A DNA stretch of 64,000 bases from Anaerolineae bacterium (GTDB lineage: Bacteria > Chloroflexota > Anaerolineae > Aggregatilineales > Phototrophicaceae): positions 1 to 64,000 of the forward strand of contig JALHNB010000032.1 of assembly GCA_022843745.1 (NCBI GenBank), in the 5' to 3' direction. The translations under genes and the position numbers were made by a program. The notes under the pieces were generated by a model that saw only the letters and a list, made by a program, of their open reading frames with translations, was not told where the DNA came from and made no database searches. This document shows positions 1-9,238 of the stretch, piece after piece; position 1 is the first letter of the stretch, and each line of letters opens with the position of its first letter.

Positions 1-2
1 TC

Positions 3-359
3 CCTGGTTCGCACACGAATGCTCAGGTCGCTTATGAGGACAGCCAACCCGAAGAAAACAATGTCCTGTACCAGACGATTGTTGATGCCGAGTCTTATGG
101 TGATAAGCCCGTCGTGATTGAACTCAAGGCCGGGCAGATATCGCTGCACACCGATTGGGTCATACACGGCTCAGAGGCCAACCAATCAGATCGCCGCCGC
201 TGCGGTTTGACCATGCGTTTTGTTTCATCGGACGTGCGTGCGCTGAAAAACTGGAATCAGAATGGCATCATCTGTCGCGGCAGTGATCCAAGCGGGCATT
301 GGGTGCATAACCCGCGTCCAGTCGGCGATACCATTCCCGAAAGAAAGGGAAAACAATGA
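3..359 (+). CDS. Phytanoyl-CoA dioxygenase (PhyH) family protein, C-terminal part
   Basis: The reading frame is open from the left edge, so the gene is cut at its 5' end and only about 118 residues are visible. The fragment has PGSH near its start and LHTDWVIHGSEANQSDRR further on. This matches the C-terminal half of the PhyH double-stranded beta-helix oxygenases, where the distal His of the iron site and the 2-oxoglutarate-binding Arg lie. Family members are Fe(II)/2-oxoglutarate hydroxylases of small molecules; the substrate cannot be read here. The stop overlaps the next start (ATGA), so the two genes are probably translationally coupled. A GTG at 114 could be mistaken for a start, but the frame is open and family-like before it. 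Confidence 0.75.
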   Translation, partial: PGSHTNAQVAYEDSQPEENNVLYQTIVDAESYGDKPVVIELKAGQISLHTDWVIHGSEANQSDRRRCGLTMRFVSSDVRALKNWNQNGIICRGSDPSGHWVHNPRPVGDTIPERKGKQ

Positions 360-2542
360 CCAATTACAACGTTACCTGGACCACTCCGTCCCAAAGTGCG
401 CGTGACTCCATGCCGCTTGGCAACGGCGATATTGCGCTGAACGCCTGGGTCAAAGACAACAGTGACTTGATTTTTTACATCGCCAAAATTGATAGCTGGG
501 ATGAAAACAGCCGCCTGGTGAAAGTTGGCAAAGTACGCATCGCGCTGAACCCACAGCCGTTAGTCACCTCATTCGAGCAAACGCTCAATCTGAACGACGG
601 GTCGATGCAGGTTAATTTAGGTGAGAATCTTCACCTTCAACTATGGGTGGATGCCAACCATCCGGTCATCGTGGTGGAAGTTGACAGCAAGCATCCTATC
701 GAAGCAAGCGCTGCCATCGAAATGTGGCGCACCGAGCAAACGACGCTGCCGTCTATCGAAATCAGCGACATTATGTACGACCACTCTATACCGGGCAACC
801 AGCGCGAACCGACCATCGTCGAGCCGGATGTGGTGCTGACCGGACAAGGCAATCGCATCGGCTGGTATCATCACAATACCCGTTCGCTTGGCCCGGCTCT
901 CATGAGCAAGTTGCAAGGGCTGGATGGCTTCAAGCGTGATGACCCCATCATCCACCGCACATTTGGCGTGGTCATCCAGGCCGAAAATGGTGTTAAAGTG
1001 GATGAGTTTCATTTGCAATCACCCGCAACGAAAACGCATCGCTTTGAAATCACCGTTCTGACTCAACACCCTTCCACGCCGGAACAGTGGTTGAAAGCTA
1101 TAGATGCTTCTATCGTCGCCATAAACGCGATTCCAGTTGACCAACGGCGAAATGCCCACAACCAATGGTGGGGTGATTTCTGGAATCGCAGTTGGATTCA
1201 CATTACGGGTAATGAGGCCTTTGCCGTCAGTCAGTCCTATGCGTTACAGCGTTATGTCAATGCCTGCGCGGGTCGCGGCGTCTATCCGATCAAATTTAAT
1301 GGGTCATTATTCACTGTTCCTTATCCTGGCAAGCCCAACGATGGGGACTATCGCCGCTGGGGATCGGGCTATTGGTGGCAAAACACGCGCCTCCCCTATA
1401 TCAGCATGTGCGCCTCCGGCGATTTTGACCTGATGCAGCCCTTGTTTAAGATGTACGGTCATGATTTGCGAGAGCTTTTCAAATATCGAACGCAGCATTA
1501 TCTCGGTCACGACGGCATTTATATCCCAGAGTGCATCTATTTCTGGGGCGATGTGTTCTCAGAAAGCTACGGATGGACACCGTTTGAGGAGCGTGAAGAC
1601 AAGCTTCAGGAAAGCGGCTGGCATAAGTGGGAGTGGGTTTCCGGGCCGGAACTCGTCTTCATGATGTTCGATTATTACGATTTCACGCAGGACGAAACAT
1701 TTTTGCGCGAAACGCTGATGCCGAACGCGCACGAAATTCTAACATTTTTCGACCAGCATTATCAGACAAATGAAAGTGGCAAATTGGTGATGCACCCGTC
1801 ACAGGCGCTCGAAACGTGGTGGGAATGCACCAACCCTATGCCCGAAATCGCGGGCGTACGAGCCGTCGTCGAGCGCTTACATGGCCTTCCCGAAAGCCTG
1901 ACCTCCAATGAGCAGCGCACATTCTGGAAGTCACTTGAAGCAAAAATGCCCGATCTCCCGACGCGCGAAATCGACGGCAAACGGGCATTAGCACCAGCCG
2001 AGTCTTTTGCGGACAAGAGAAATGTTGAAAATGCCGAGCTTTATGCCGTGTTTCCTTTCCGGCTGATCGCGTTCGACAAGCCGAATATTGAATGGGGCAT
2101 TACCGCGTTGGAGCATCGCGACGATCCCGGTCATTTCGGCTGGCGGCAGGACGATATTTTTATGGCCTATCTGGGCCTGACCGATCAGGCTAAAGAGGGG
2201 CTGCTGGCACGTGTCCGAAATTCTAAAGAGGACAAGTTCGCCCCGCCCAACAAAGTGGTCAATGACTCGCGTTTTCCAGCCTTCTGGGGTCCAAATTACG
2301 ATTGGATTCCCGATCAGGATCATGGCGGCGTTCTGCTCAAAACGGTACAGGCTCTGCTGCTACAAACGGATGGACGGCAAATTCATCTGTTCCCTGCCTG
2401 GCCGCATAATTGGGATGTCGATTTCAAGCTTCACGCGCCCTTCAACACCACACTCGAAGGTCGTTTCGAGAATGGTAGGCTTGCGGAACTGGTTGTCACG
2501 CCGGAATCGCGCCGCGCTGATGTGATTAACTGCCTGGAATAA
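356..2542 (+). CDS. DUF5703 domain-containing glycoside-hydrolase-like protein
   Basis: A 728-residue protein without an obvious signal peptide. The N-terminus (TWTTPSQSARDSMPLGNGDI) is the entry motif of the DUF5703 / GH95-like group: a beta-sandwich domain followed by an (alpha/alpha)6 barrel. The middle holds Trp-rich barrel segments (WWGDFWNRSW, GSGYWWQNTRLPYISM) and the C-terminal third has GGVLLKTVQALLLQT and HLFPAWPHNWDVDF, as in fucosidase-type enzymes. Activity is inferred to be removal of a sugar from plant or algal glycans; the catalytic pair is not certain. The start overlaps the preceding dioxygenase stop by 4 nt. It converges on the rhamnosidase gene with a perfect palindrome between them. 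Confidence 0.75.
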   Translation: MTNYNVTWTTPSQSARDSMPLGNGDIALNAWVKDNSDLIFYIAKIDSWDENSRLVKVGKVRIALNPQPLVTSFEQTLNLNDGSMQVNLGENLHLQLWVDANHPVIVVEVDSKHPIEASAAIEMWRTEQTTLPSIEISDIMYDHSIPGNQREPTIVEPDVVLTGQGNRIGWYHHNTRSLGPALMSKLQGLDGFKRDDPIIHRTFGVVIQAENGVKVDEFHLQSPATKTHRFEITVLTQHPSTPEQWLKAIDASIVAINAIPVDQRRNAHNQWWGDFWNRSWIHITGNEAFAVSQSYALQRYVNACAGRGVYPIKFNGSLFTVPYPGKPNDGDYRRWGSGYWWQNTRLPYISMCASGDFDLMQPLFKMYGHDLRELFKYRTQHYLGHDGIYIPECIYFWGDVFSESYGWTPFEEREDKLQESGWHKWEWVSGPELVFMMFDYYDFTQDETFLRETLMPNAHEILTFFDQHYQTNESGKLVMHPSQALETWWECTNPMPEIAGVRAVVERLHGLPESLTSNEQRTFWKSLEAKMPDLPTREIDGKRALAPAESFADKRNVENAELYAVFPFRLIAFDKPNIEWGITALEHRDDPGHFGWRQDDIFMAYLGLTDQAKEGLLARVRNSKEDKFAPPNKVVNDSRFPAFWGPNYDWIPDQDHGGVLLKTVQALLLQTDGRQIHLFPAWPHNWDVDFKLHAPFNTTLEGRFENGRLAELVVTPESRRADVINCLE

Positions 2543-2561
2543 TGTGTGGAGATGTAGAGTT

Positions 2562-2590
2562 GTAGGGGCGACTCGGCGAGTCGCCCCTAC
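2562..2590. repeat. Intergenic palindrome, GTAGGGGCG family (copy 1)
   Basis: A 29-nt perfect inverted repeat: GTAGGGGCGACTCG, one central base, then its reverse complement. It lies between two convergent stop codons, so it may end transcription from both sides, although no T-run follows the stem on either strand. Related copies occur at 23061, 31761, 42785, 46224, 54024 and 59839. Confidence 0.85.
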
Positions 2591-2613
2591 GAAAATTTTG
2601 TCGTTTACAGGGA

Positions 2614-5352
2614 TTACCCTACAACGAACTGATATTTCCCAGCCGCAAGCTCGTGAGCCGAACCACTGACCGCTTTGCCATTCAGCGTGATTTTTTCGCC
2701 CTCTTTTGCGGGCAAATTCACGCTTGCGGTGGTATTGGGCGGCACAACCACTGTCCAATTGAACTTGCCGTTCTCGATTTTCCAATCAGAAACCAGTTCG
2801 CCGTAGAGCGTCTTGAGTCTCCCTGCTGCGTGGGTTAGCCCGCCGCCAGGTTGAGGACTCAGGATACTATGCTTATAGCCGGGCTGCGCGGGGTCAATTT
2901 CGATCCCTGCCACCGTGTTATAGAGCCATGCGCCAATTGAGCCATAGGCGTAATGATTGAATGAGTTCATGCCGGGGTCTTGGAAACCGCTTTCCTCCGT
3001 CCAGCCGTCCCAGCGTTCCCAGATGGTCGTCGCACCCTGCGTTACCGAATACAACCACGAAGGCCAGCTTTTCTGGTGAAGCAGCGTATAAGCCGCATCT
3101 ACCTGTCCGTTCTCGCTGAGGACATGGGGCAAATAGGGCGCACCGACGAAGCCCGTAGACAGATGTCCGTTACGGCGCTGAATATCGGCAACCAGTTCAG
3201 TCGCCGCCAGGGAGCGCAATTTCTGCGGCAGCAGATCGAAGTGCAGCGCCAGAACATAAGCCGTCTGTGTGGGCGTAAACAGATCGGTATTGAAAACTTT
3301 CGACTCTACTGGCCCATAATCGACGACTTTTAGGTTGCCGCGCGAAATCGCATCCGCGCCGTCCAGCATCGCCCGAATCTGCGAAGTTGGCGGAGGATTA
3401 GTCGGTACTTTGCTCCCTATCAGATAACGCGCACCAAAAGCCTTTTTCACATCGGTAAAAAGCCTGCGATATTTAGCGGCTTCACGCGTTTTCCCCAGCA
3501 CAGCGGCAATTTTTGACATCAGATTCGCGTCGTAGGCCAGGAATGCTGTGCCGATCACGTCACGCGGGGTATTCGCATTGATCGAAAGCCAATCGCCAAA
3601 TCCCGGCCAACCTTCATATTCTGGTGCGCAGCGGATGTAGCCAGGGCTGGCAGCCAGCAGAAAATCCATAAACCGTGTCATGACAGCATAATTTTCTTCG
3701 AGGATGCGCTTGTCGCCATAGCACAGGTACATCATCCAGGGGCAGATCACCGCCGCGTCTGCCCAGGCTGGCCCACCGTCTTCCAGTGGGGGTATGGCGT
3801 TCGGCACGACAGCGGGAACAGTGCCCCGTTCGGTTTGAGCGTCGGCGACATCCTTCGCCCACTTGGTCATAAAACCCGCAACATCCATATTAAAAGCAGC
3901 GGTTCTCGCGAAAACCTGAATATCGCCTGTCCAGCCGAGCCGTTCGTCGCGCTGCGGGCAGTCCGTTGGCACATCGACAAAATTGCCCTTCTGACCCCAC
4001 ACGATATTATGCTGTAGCTGGTTGATAATCGGCTCGGAACATTCGAAATCGCCTGTCGGATTCATCTCAGAGTGCAGCACAATGCCCGTGATCGTATCGG
4101 CGGTCACAGCGCCGGGATAACCGGAAATTTCCACATAGCGGAAGCCGTGAAACGTGAATTTTGGCTCCCAGACTTCTTCGCCCTCGCCCTTAAAGGTGTA
4201 ATGATCGGTGGCACGTGCGCCGCGCAGATTGGTGGTGTACATCGTGCCGTCGGCGTTCAAGACCTCGGCGAAACGCAGCACGACGGTTGTTCCGGCTGGC
4301 GCACTGCCTTTAAAGCGCACACGTCCAACCATATTCTGACCCAGGTCGAAAATATGACTTTTCTGGAAAAAACTCCCTTTTTCAACCGGATCGCTGATCG
4401 GCTTCATTTCGCTGATGCGCCGCACGGTTGGGCCGTTGGTGGCAACGATAGCGGCATCAGGATCATCAAAAACCTCAGCCTTCAACCAACGCTTATCGTC
4501 AAATTTCGGTGCATCCCAACCGGGCATTTCCAGCCGCGCGTCATAGGATTCGCCCTGAAGCATATCCGCTTCGAGAATCGGGCCAAATTGATGCGACCAG
4601 GTGCGATCTGAGATGACATTGACCGTCTGCCCATCGTTGAATGTGATTTCCAACTGCGCCAGCAAGCGAGGCTGTCTGAAATAAGTTTGGCGATTTCCCA
4701 GGCCGATATGCCCTACCGCCCAGCCATCGCCGAGAATCGCGCCGATTACGTTTTCACCGTTCTGAAGCAAATCAGTCACATCGTAGACCATGTACTGCAC
4801 TCGTTTGCCATAATGCGTCCATCCCGGCGCGAACACATCCTCGCTCACCTGCTTGCCGTTAATGGAACACTCGTACACGCCCAACGCCGTCACATAAAGA
4901 CGCGCAGACCGGGCATTACTCGGCAGCGAAAATGATTTGCGCAGATATGGCGAGGGAATCGTGGTGCGTGGGCCACCTGTCAGCGCCGCGCCAATCCACT
5001 TTGCTTTCCAATCTTTTCGGCGCAGAAGCCCCATTTCGAACCATGCGGGATCGCTTTGGCCCGACTTACCCGTTTCGTCCCATACGGTAACTTTCCAGTA
5101 CACACGTTGTCGTGAAGTCAGTGCTTTTCCACCATAAGTGACATGGACGGATTGATCGGAATCAACTTTGCCACTGTCCCATAGGTCAGTCTTACCTTCA
5201 CTCAGATTTTTGGGGTCGCTGGCGGCGAAAATCTGATAGGCTGTCTGCCGCGCACCCTGCCGATCCGTCTGCATCTGCCAGCCAAGCCGGGGCAATCTGA
5301 CATCAATGCCGAGTGGATTCGTGCGATACTCACAAGTAAGATTTGTAATCAT
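2614..5352 (-). CDS. Alpha-L-rhamnosidase, glycoside hydrolase family 78
   Basis: A 912-residue enzyme that releases terminal alpha-L-rhamnose from glycosides or pectin-type polysaccharides. Order of parts: an N-terminal beta domain (1-120), a Bac_rhamnosid_N lectin-like domain (about 130-310), a concanavalin-like domain (about 325-435), the (alpha/alpha)6 catalytic barrel (about 440-790) and a C-terminal beta domain. The GH78 signature DCPQRDERLGWTGD starts at residue 464, with acidic residues D464, E470 and D477; a second conserved acid is E779 in TIWERWDGW. These match the catalytic acids known in the family. No signal peptide is visible, so it may be cytoplasmic and act on imported oligosaccharides. 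GAAGGA precedes the ATG. Confidence 0.93.
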   Translation of the reverse strand: MITNLTCEYRTNPLGIDVRLPRLGWQMQTDRQGARQTAYQIFAASDPKNLSEGKTDLWDSGKVDSDQSVHVTYGGKALTSRQRVYWKVTVWDETGKSGQSDPAWFEMGLLRRKDWKAKWIGAALTGGPRTTIPSPYLRKSFSLPSNARSARLYVTALGVYECSINGKQVSEDVFAPGWTHYGKRVQYMVYDVTDLLQNGENVIGAILGDGWAVGHIGLGNRQTYFRQPRLLAQLEITFNDGQTVNVISDRTWSHQFGPILEADMLQGESYDARLEMPGWDAPKFDDKRWLKAEVFDDPDAAIVATNGPTVRRISEMKPISDPVEKGSFFQKSHIFDLGQNMVGRVRFKGSAPAGTTVVLRFAEVLNADGTMYTTNLRGARATDHYTFKGEGEEVWEPKFTFHGFRYVEISGYPGAVTADTITGIVLHSEMNPTGDFECSEPIINQLQHNIVWGQKGNFVDVPTDCPQRDERLGWTGDIQVFARTAAFNMDVAGFMTKWAKDVADAQTERGTVPAVVPNAIPPLEDGGPAWADAAVICPWMMYLCYGDKRILEENYAVMTRFMDFLLAASPGYIRCAPEYEGWPGFGDWLSINANTPRDVIGTAFLAYDANLMSKIAAVLGKTREAAKYRRLFTDVKKAFGARYLIGSKVPTNPPPTSQIRAMLDGADAISRGNLKVVDYGPVESKVFNTDLFTPTQTAYVLALHFDLLPQKLRSLAATELVADIQRRNGHLSTGFVGAPYLPHVLSENGQVDAAYTLLHQKSWPSWLYSVTQGATTIWERWDGWTEESGFQDPGMNSFNHYAYGSIGAWLYNTVAGIEIDPAQPGYKHSILSPQPGGGLTHAAGRLKTLYGELVSDWKIENGKFNWTVVVPPNTTASVNLPAKEGEKITLNGKAVSGSAHELAAGKYQFVVG

Positions 5353-5528
5353 AATTTTCCTTCAAATATGCAGTGTTTATCTATTTCTGAAATTTTGAAC
5401 AACCCCTGTAAGATACATCAGGCACACGATAAACGCTATGGATTCCGCTAATAACTTTGAGTAATCGTCACTTCGCGATAGCATCATGCGGTAAAATAAA
5501 GCAAGAGATTTCAGGAGATCATTCATTC

Positions 5529-6224
5529 ATGGAAATATCAGGCGATTATGTGTTTGATGCACCGCGCGAGATGGTCTGGAAAGCGCTGCTCGACCCGAAT
5601 GTGCTAGGTGCGATCATGCCCGGTGGCAAAGGCTTCGAGCAGACGGACGAAAATCAATATAAAGGGGTACTGGAGGTCAAAGTCGGCCCTGTGCAGGGGA
5701 CATTTCAGGGCGTGATTAAACTTCTGGACATCGTGCCACCAGAACGCTATCAGATCGAGGTGGATGGCAAAGGCCCTGCTGGATTCGTCAAAGCGACTGG
5801 AAAAATGCAACTGGAAGTCCGGGAAAACCAGACCTTTATGGAATATTCCGGTCAGGCGCAGGTCGGCGGACGCATCGCCAGCGTCGGTCAGCGTTTGATG
5901 GACAGCGCCGCGCGTTCGATTATCCGCCAAAGCCTGGAAGCATTAAACGAATATCTGAAAATCGAGGTCGCCAAACAAGCACCACCACCGCCTGCGCCCG
6001 TCGAGCCAACGACGAACGGAGTCTCGCCGACTGTGCCGCCTGTAGTTTCCCAGGTTAGCCAGCCAGTCGCGCCGAAGTACACAACGACGACACAGACGAT
6101 GGTGGCGGTCAATGTCGCGCGGGATGTCGTCAACGACATCGTTCCCGCCAAATATCATCCCTGGCTGATCGGCGCGGTGGTCGCGCTCATCGTGTTCATT
6201 CTGTGGCTGATTTTGTCACGCTAA
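5529..6224 (+). CDS. CoxG-family SRPBCC protein with C-terminal membrane anchor
   Basis: 231 residues. Residues 1-145 are a CO-dehydrogenase-subunit-G type (CoxG, START/SRPBCC) domain: MEISGDYVFDAPREMVWKAL, then LDPNVLGAIMPGGKGFE and a terminal amphipathic helix. Next comes a Pro/Val/Thr-rich linker (about 150-205) and one membrane helix (WLIGAVVALIVFILWLIL) at the end, so the domain is likely anchored on the cytoplasmic face. In CO and aldehyde oxidase loci CoxG helps recruit the molybdo-hydroxylase to the membrane; no such enzyme is present here, so the partner is unknown. I chose the ATG at 5529 because AGGAG lies at 5513-5517 and the family begins at this Met. A TTG-started frame from 5457 is also open and has a near-repeat of the N-terminus. 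Confidence 0.8.
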   Translation: MEISGDYVFDAPREMVWKALLDPNVLGAIMPGGKGFEQTDENQYKGVLEVKVGPVQGTFQGVIKLLDIVPPERYQIEVDGKGPAGFVKATGKMQLEVRENQTFMEYSGQAQVGGRIASVGQRLMDSAARSIIRQSLEALNEYLKIEVAKQAPPPPAPVEPTTNGVSPTVPPVVSQVSQPVAPKYTTTTQTMVAVNVARDVVNDIVPAKYHPWLIGAVVALIVFILWLILSR

Positions 6225-6247
6225 CGGTTGCGAAAGATTTTCATTCT

Positions 6248-7588
6248 TTATAGAGCCTCGGCAAACGAAGCGTCAGTCAGAGCACGAACCTGATCGAGAG
6301 TCGCACCTGGCATCAATTCGATGAGCGTTAAGCGGCGATCTATAAATTTGAACACAGCGAGATCGGTGATAACCATATCAACCGCGTGACGAGCTGTCAG
6401 TGGCAGCGTAATTTCGCGCAAAATTTTGGGTTCGCCATTCCGGGAATTATGCGTCATGGTGATGATGAGCCGTTTCGCACCGCTGGCTAAATCCATCGCC
6501 CCGCCCACACCGAGCAGCGGTTCACCCGGCACCGCCCAATTCGCGAGATTAGCAGCCTCGTCAACCTGCAAACCGCCCATAATAGCCGCGTCAACATGCC
6601 TGCCGCGTATCATCGCGAACGAGAGCGCACTATCAAAATATGAACTTCCCGGCAAGGCGGTCACGGGCTGCTTGCCTGCATTCACGGGGTAGTCCATCGC
6701 ACCGCCGCTTTCTGGCGCTGGCCCGACACCAAGCATTCCATTTTCCGTATGCAGAATGATGCCACTTTCGGCGGTAATCAGATCAGCGACCAGGGTCGGG
6801 ATTCCGACACCCAGATTGACAATATCGCCGCGTTTCAACTCGGCCAGTGCCCGTTTCGCCATATTCATGCGCACATCATCAACCGCTTTCCGACTGCTGA
6901 CGGATGCCGATGAGCCGAGATCATCCAGAGTCGTGTGCGCTTGCACCAGATAATCGACAAAATTCCCAGGTGTGACAATTTCATCCGGCGAAAGCGTGCC
7001 AACAGGGACGATTTCCTCGACTTCGGCGATGACGAGATCGGCTGCCGTTGCCATCATCGGGTTAAAATTGCGCTCAGTCATACGGTAGACGAGATTGCCG
7101 GCAGTATCGGCTCGATAAGCGCGAATAAAAGCGATGTCCGCATGTAGCGCCTGGACAAACACATACTCTTTGCCGTTGATAATTTTGGTTTCGCTGCCCG
7201 CCGCCAGTGTCGTACCCGCCGCTGCTGGCGTATAGAAACCGCCAATACCCGCGCCACCTGCGCGGATCGCTTCTGCAAGCGTCCCTTGTGGCAGGAGTTC
7301 GACTTCCAGCTTGCCAGACTGCGCGGCGGCTACCGCTTCGGGATTGGAGGTATAAAACGAGCCAATCGCTTTTTTAAGCTGCCCATTTCGCAGCAATCGC
7401 CCGCCACCTAAACCCGCTTCGCCCACGTTGTTCGAAATCAGCGTCAGATTTTTAACATCGCGCTCCGCCAGTGCGTGAAATAAATGTACAGGATTTCCGG
7501 TCATACCGAATCCACCTGCCATCATGACCGCGCCATCACGGACGAATTCCGCTGCCTGCTGTACTGTAATCTGCGGCACGATTTTCAT
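6248..7588 (-). CDS. Fused two-domain 3-oxoacid CoA-transferase
   Basis: 446 residues combining an alpha (about 1-218) and a beta (about 237-446) subunit of the SCOT/AtoDA/PcaIJ family in one chain, joined by a short linker rich in Ser and Asp. It transfers CoA from succinyl- or acetyl-CoA to a 3-oxoacid. The alpha half has the glycine-rich [10 protein letters not shown] near the start. The beta half has GVGIPT and [11 protein letters not shown], in which E282 corresponds to the glutamate that forms the acyl-CoA thioester. Separate subunits are usual in bacteria; the fusion resembles mitochondrial SCOT. The start overlaps the thiolase stop by 4 nt, so the pair is an operon for acetoacetate or 3-oxoadipate breakdown; sequence alone does not tell which. 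Confidence 0.9.
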   Translation of the reverse strand: MKIVPQITVQQAAEFVRDGAVMMAGGFGMTGNPVHLFHALAERDVKNLTLISNNVGEAGLGGGRLLRNGQLKKAIGSFYTSNPEAVAAAQSGKLEVELLPQGTLAEAIRAGGAGIGGFYTPAAAGTTLAAGSETKIINGKEYVFVQALHADIAFIRAYRADTAGNLVYRMTERNFNPMMATAADLVIAEVEEIVPVGTLSPDEIVTPGNFVDYLVQAHTTLDDLGSSASVSSRKAVDDVRMNMAKRALAELKRGDIVNLGVGIPTLVADLITAESGIILHTENGMLGVGPAPESGGAMDYPVNAGKQPVTALPGSSYFDSALSFAMIRGRHVDAAIMGGLQVDEAANLANWAVPGEPLLGVGGAMDLASGAKRLIITMTHNSRNGEPKILREITLPLTARHAVDMVITDLAVFKFIDRRLTLIELMPGATLDQVRALTDASFAEAL

Positions 7589-8859
7589 GCTGGTATCCGT
7601 TCGATAATCGTGGCTTCACCCTGTCCCACGCCCACACACAGAGTCGCCAGCCCATAGCACATGGATTCTCCGGCCTCAGCCCGACGCTGCATTTCATAAA
7701 TCAGCGTCGTCAGAATACGTGCGCCCGTGCACCCGAGTGGATGCCCCAACGCCAGCGCACCACCATTGACATTGGTGATCGCGTCGTCAAGTTCGAGTTC
7801 GCGGATAACCGCCAATGTCTGCACCGCAAAGGCCTCGTTGATTTCAACAAGGTCAATATTTTCGAGGGTCAGGCCGGCCCGTTCCAGCACCTTGCGCGTA
7901 GCAGGAACCGGGCCTAAACCCATTGTGCGCGGGTCAAGACCTACCGCCGCCGAAGCCACCCAACGCGCCAGCGGTTTGATGCCCAACAAATCCGCTTTTG
8001 CCTGCGACATCAGCACGAGCGCACATGCCCCATCATTCAGCCCACTTGCATTACCCGCTGTTACCGTGCCATTTTCGCGAAACGCAGGGCGCAATTTCCC
8101 CAACGCTTCCATATCCGTCGCCAATTGATAGCCGCTATCTGTCCTAACAGCGCGTGGATATTCGTCAATTTCGACAACCAGTGGCGCACCTTTTCGCTGC
8201 GGGATCGTTACGGGGGTGATCTCCCGTTGGAAATAGCCTTTATTCATGGCGTGAACGGCGCGTTCCTGGCTTTGCAGCGCGAACCGATCCTGATCTTCCC
8301 GTGTGATCGCGCCTCCGTTAATCTTCCCGGCGCAGCTCATCTCGTAAATATTTTCTGCCGTTTCGCCCATTGATTCCAGCGGAAACAGCGCCTCCATACG
8401 CGGATTCGGATAGCGCCAGCCAAGTGTCGTGTCATAAGCGACTTTATTGCCGCTTGGCCCCCAGGCTTCCGAATTTTTTGGCAGCGAATAGGGCGCACGA
8501 GTCATCGACTCGACTCCACCCGCGACAAAAATATCACCCTCACCGCAGCGAATCGCGCGGGCGGCCTGATTGACGGCGTTCAAACTGCTGGCGCACAGGC
8601 GATTCACGGTGACACCCGCGACATGATGGGGCAGCCCTGCCAGCAGCAAAGCCATACGCGCCACATTGCGGTTATCCTCTCCCGCCTGGTTCGCACAGCC
8701 CATGTACACTTCTTCAATTTCAGCCGGGTCAATCCCTGCCCGCTTCACCGCTTCGGCGATCACCAGCGCAGCCATATCGTCCGGCCTCATGCTGGATAAC
8801 GCGCCACCGAGTTTACCGATGGGCGTGCGAACGGCGCTGACGATGACAACATCATTCAT
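7585..8859 (-). CDS. Thiolase (acetyl-CoA / 3-oxoadipyl-CoA acetyltransferase)
   Basis: 424 residues, normal for degradative thiolases. It cleaves a 3-oxoacyl-CoA with CoA to give acetyl-CoA and a shortened acyl-CoA. Visible catalytic residues are the nucleophile C89 in [13 protein letters not shown]373 in [13 protein letters not shown] and C408 in [10 protein letters not shown]. The last motif is CVGVGQG where the family usually has CxGGGxG, a mild deviation. It is the first gene of a two-gene operon with the fused CoA-transferase, pointing to ketone-body or beta-ketoadipate use. No strong Shine-Dalgarno precedes the ATG. Confidence 0.92.
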   Translation of the reverse strand: MNDVVIVSAVRTPIGKLGGALSSMRPDDMAALVIAEAVKRAGIDPAEIEEVYMGCANQAGEDNRNVARMALLLAGLPHHVAGVTVNRLCASSLNAVNQAARAIRCGEGDIFVAGGVESMTRAPYSLPKNSEAWGPSGNKVAYDTTLGWRYPNPRMEALFPLESMGETAENIYEMSCAGKINGGAITREDQDRFALQSQERAVHAMNKGYFQREITPVTIPQRKGAPLVVEIDEYPRAVRTDSGYQLATDMEALGKLRPAFRENGTVTAGNASGLNDGACALVLMSQAKADLLGIKPLARWVASAAVGLDPRTMGLGPVPATRKVLERAGLTLENIDLVEINEAFAVQTLAVIRELELDDAITNVNGGALALGHPLGCTGARILTTLIYEMQRRAEAGESMCYGLATLCVGVGQGEATIIERIPA

Positions 8860-9238
8860 AATTTTTAACCAATTTCAACAAAGGCGAAGAAATATGCTGT
8901 TCATTGTAGCAGTTTCGGGAGCGTTCTTAAAAGGGATGTCGAGGATTTTTAAACGGGATTTCCAGAGGCAAAAAATGACATACACGATATAGATCATTCG
9001 ATTTTTTCGCTTATTCGCAGTCCAATTTTCTTTGTTTAATCTGCACAAGATTGATTTAGAAATGGTCATTAATCCCCTTTAACTAGCCCCATTCCGTTTT
9101 TTAGAGTGCCTCAAACAAAATCTGTTGTCGCTTTATGATAACACTCCCCTCACAAAGCTTGTCTATATCTCACATTTATCCCATCTTACGATGTGTTAAC
9201 GTTCTATAGCATCCTTCTACACATCACAGGAGAGAAAT
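8860..9238. other. Divergent intergenic region upstream of thiolase and urtA
   Basis: A 379-nt AT-rich gap between divergent genes. It must hold promoters for both operons. A TACAAT hexamer on the minus strand near 8910 and TATGAT on the plus strand near 9133 look like -10 boxes, but neither has a good -35 at 16-18 nt, so I do not call them. AGGAGAG ends a few bases before the urtA ATG. I see no hairpin, small gene or RNA element. Confidence 0.5.

Noticed and set aside
5457-5528. Upstream TTG start for the CoxG-like gene
   Set aside because: The family begins at the Met encoded at 5529, which has AGGAG at suitable spacing; the extra 24 residues have no family match.
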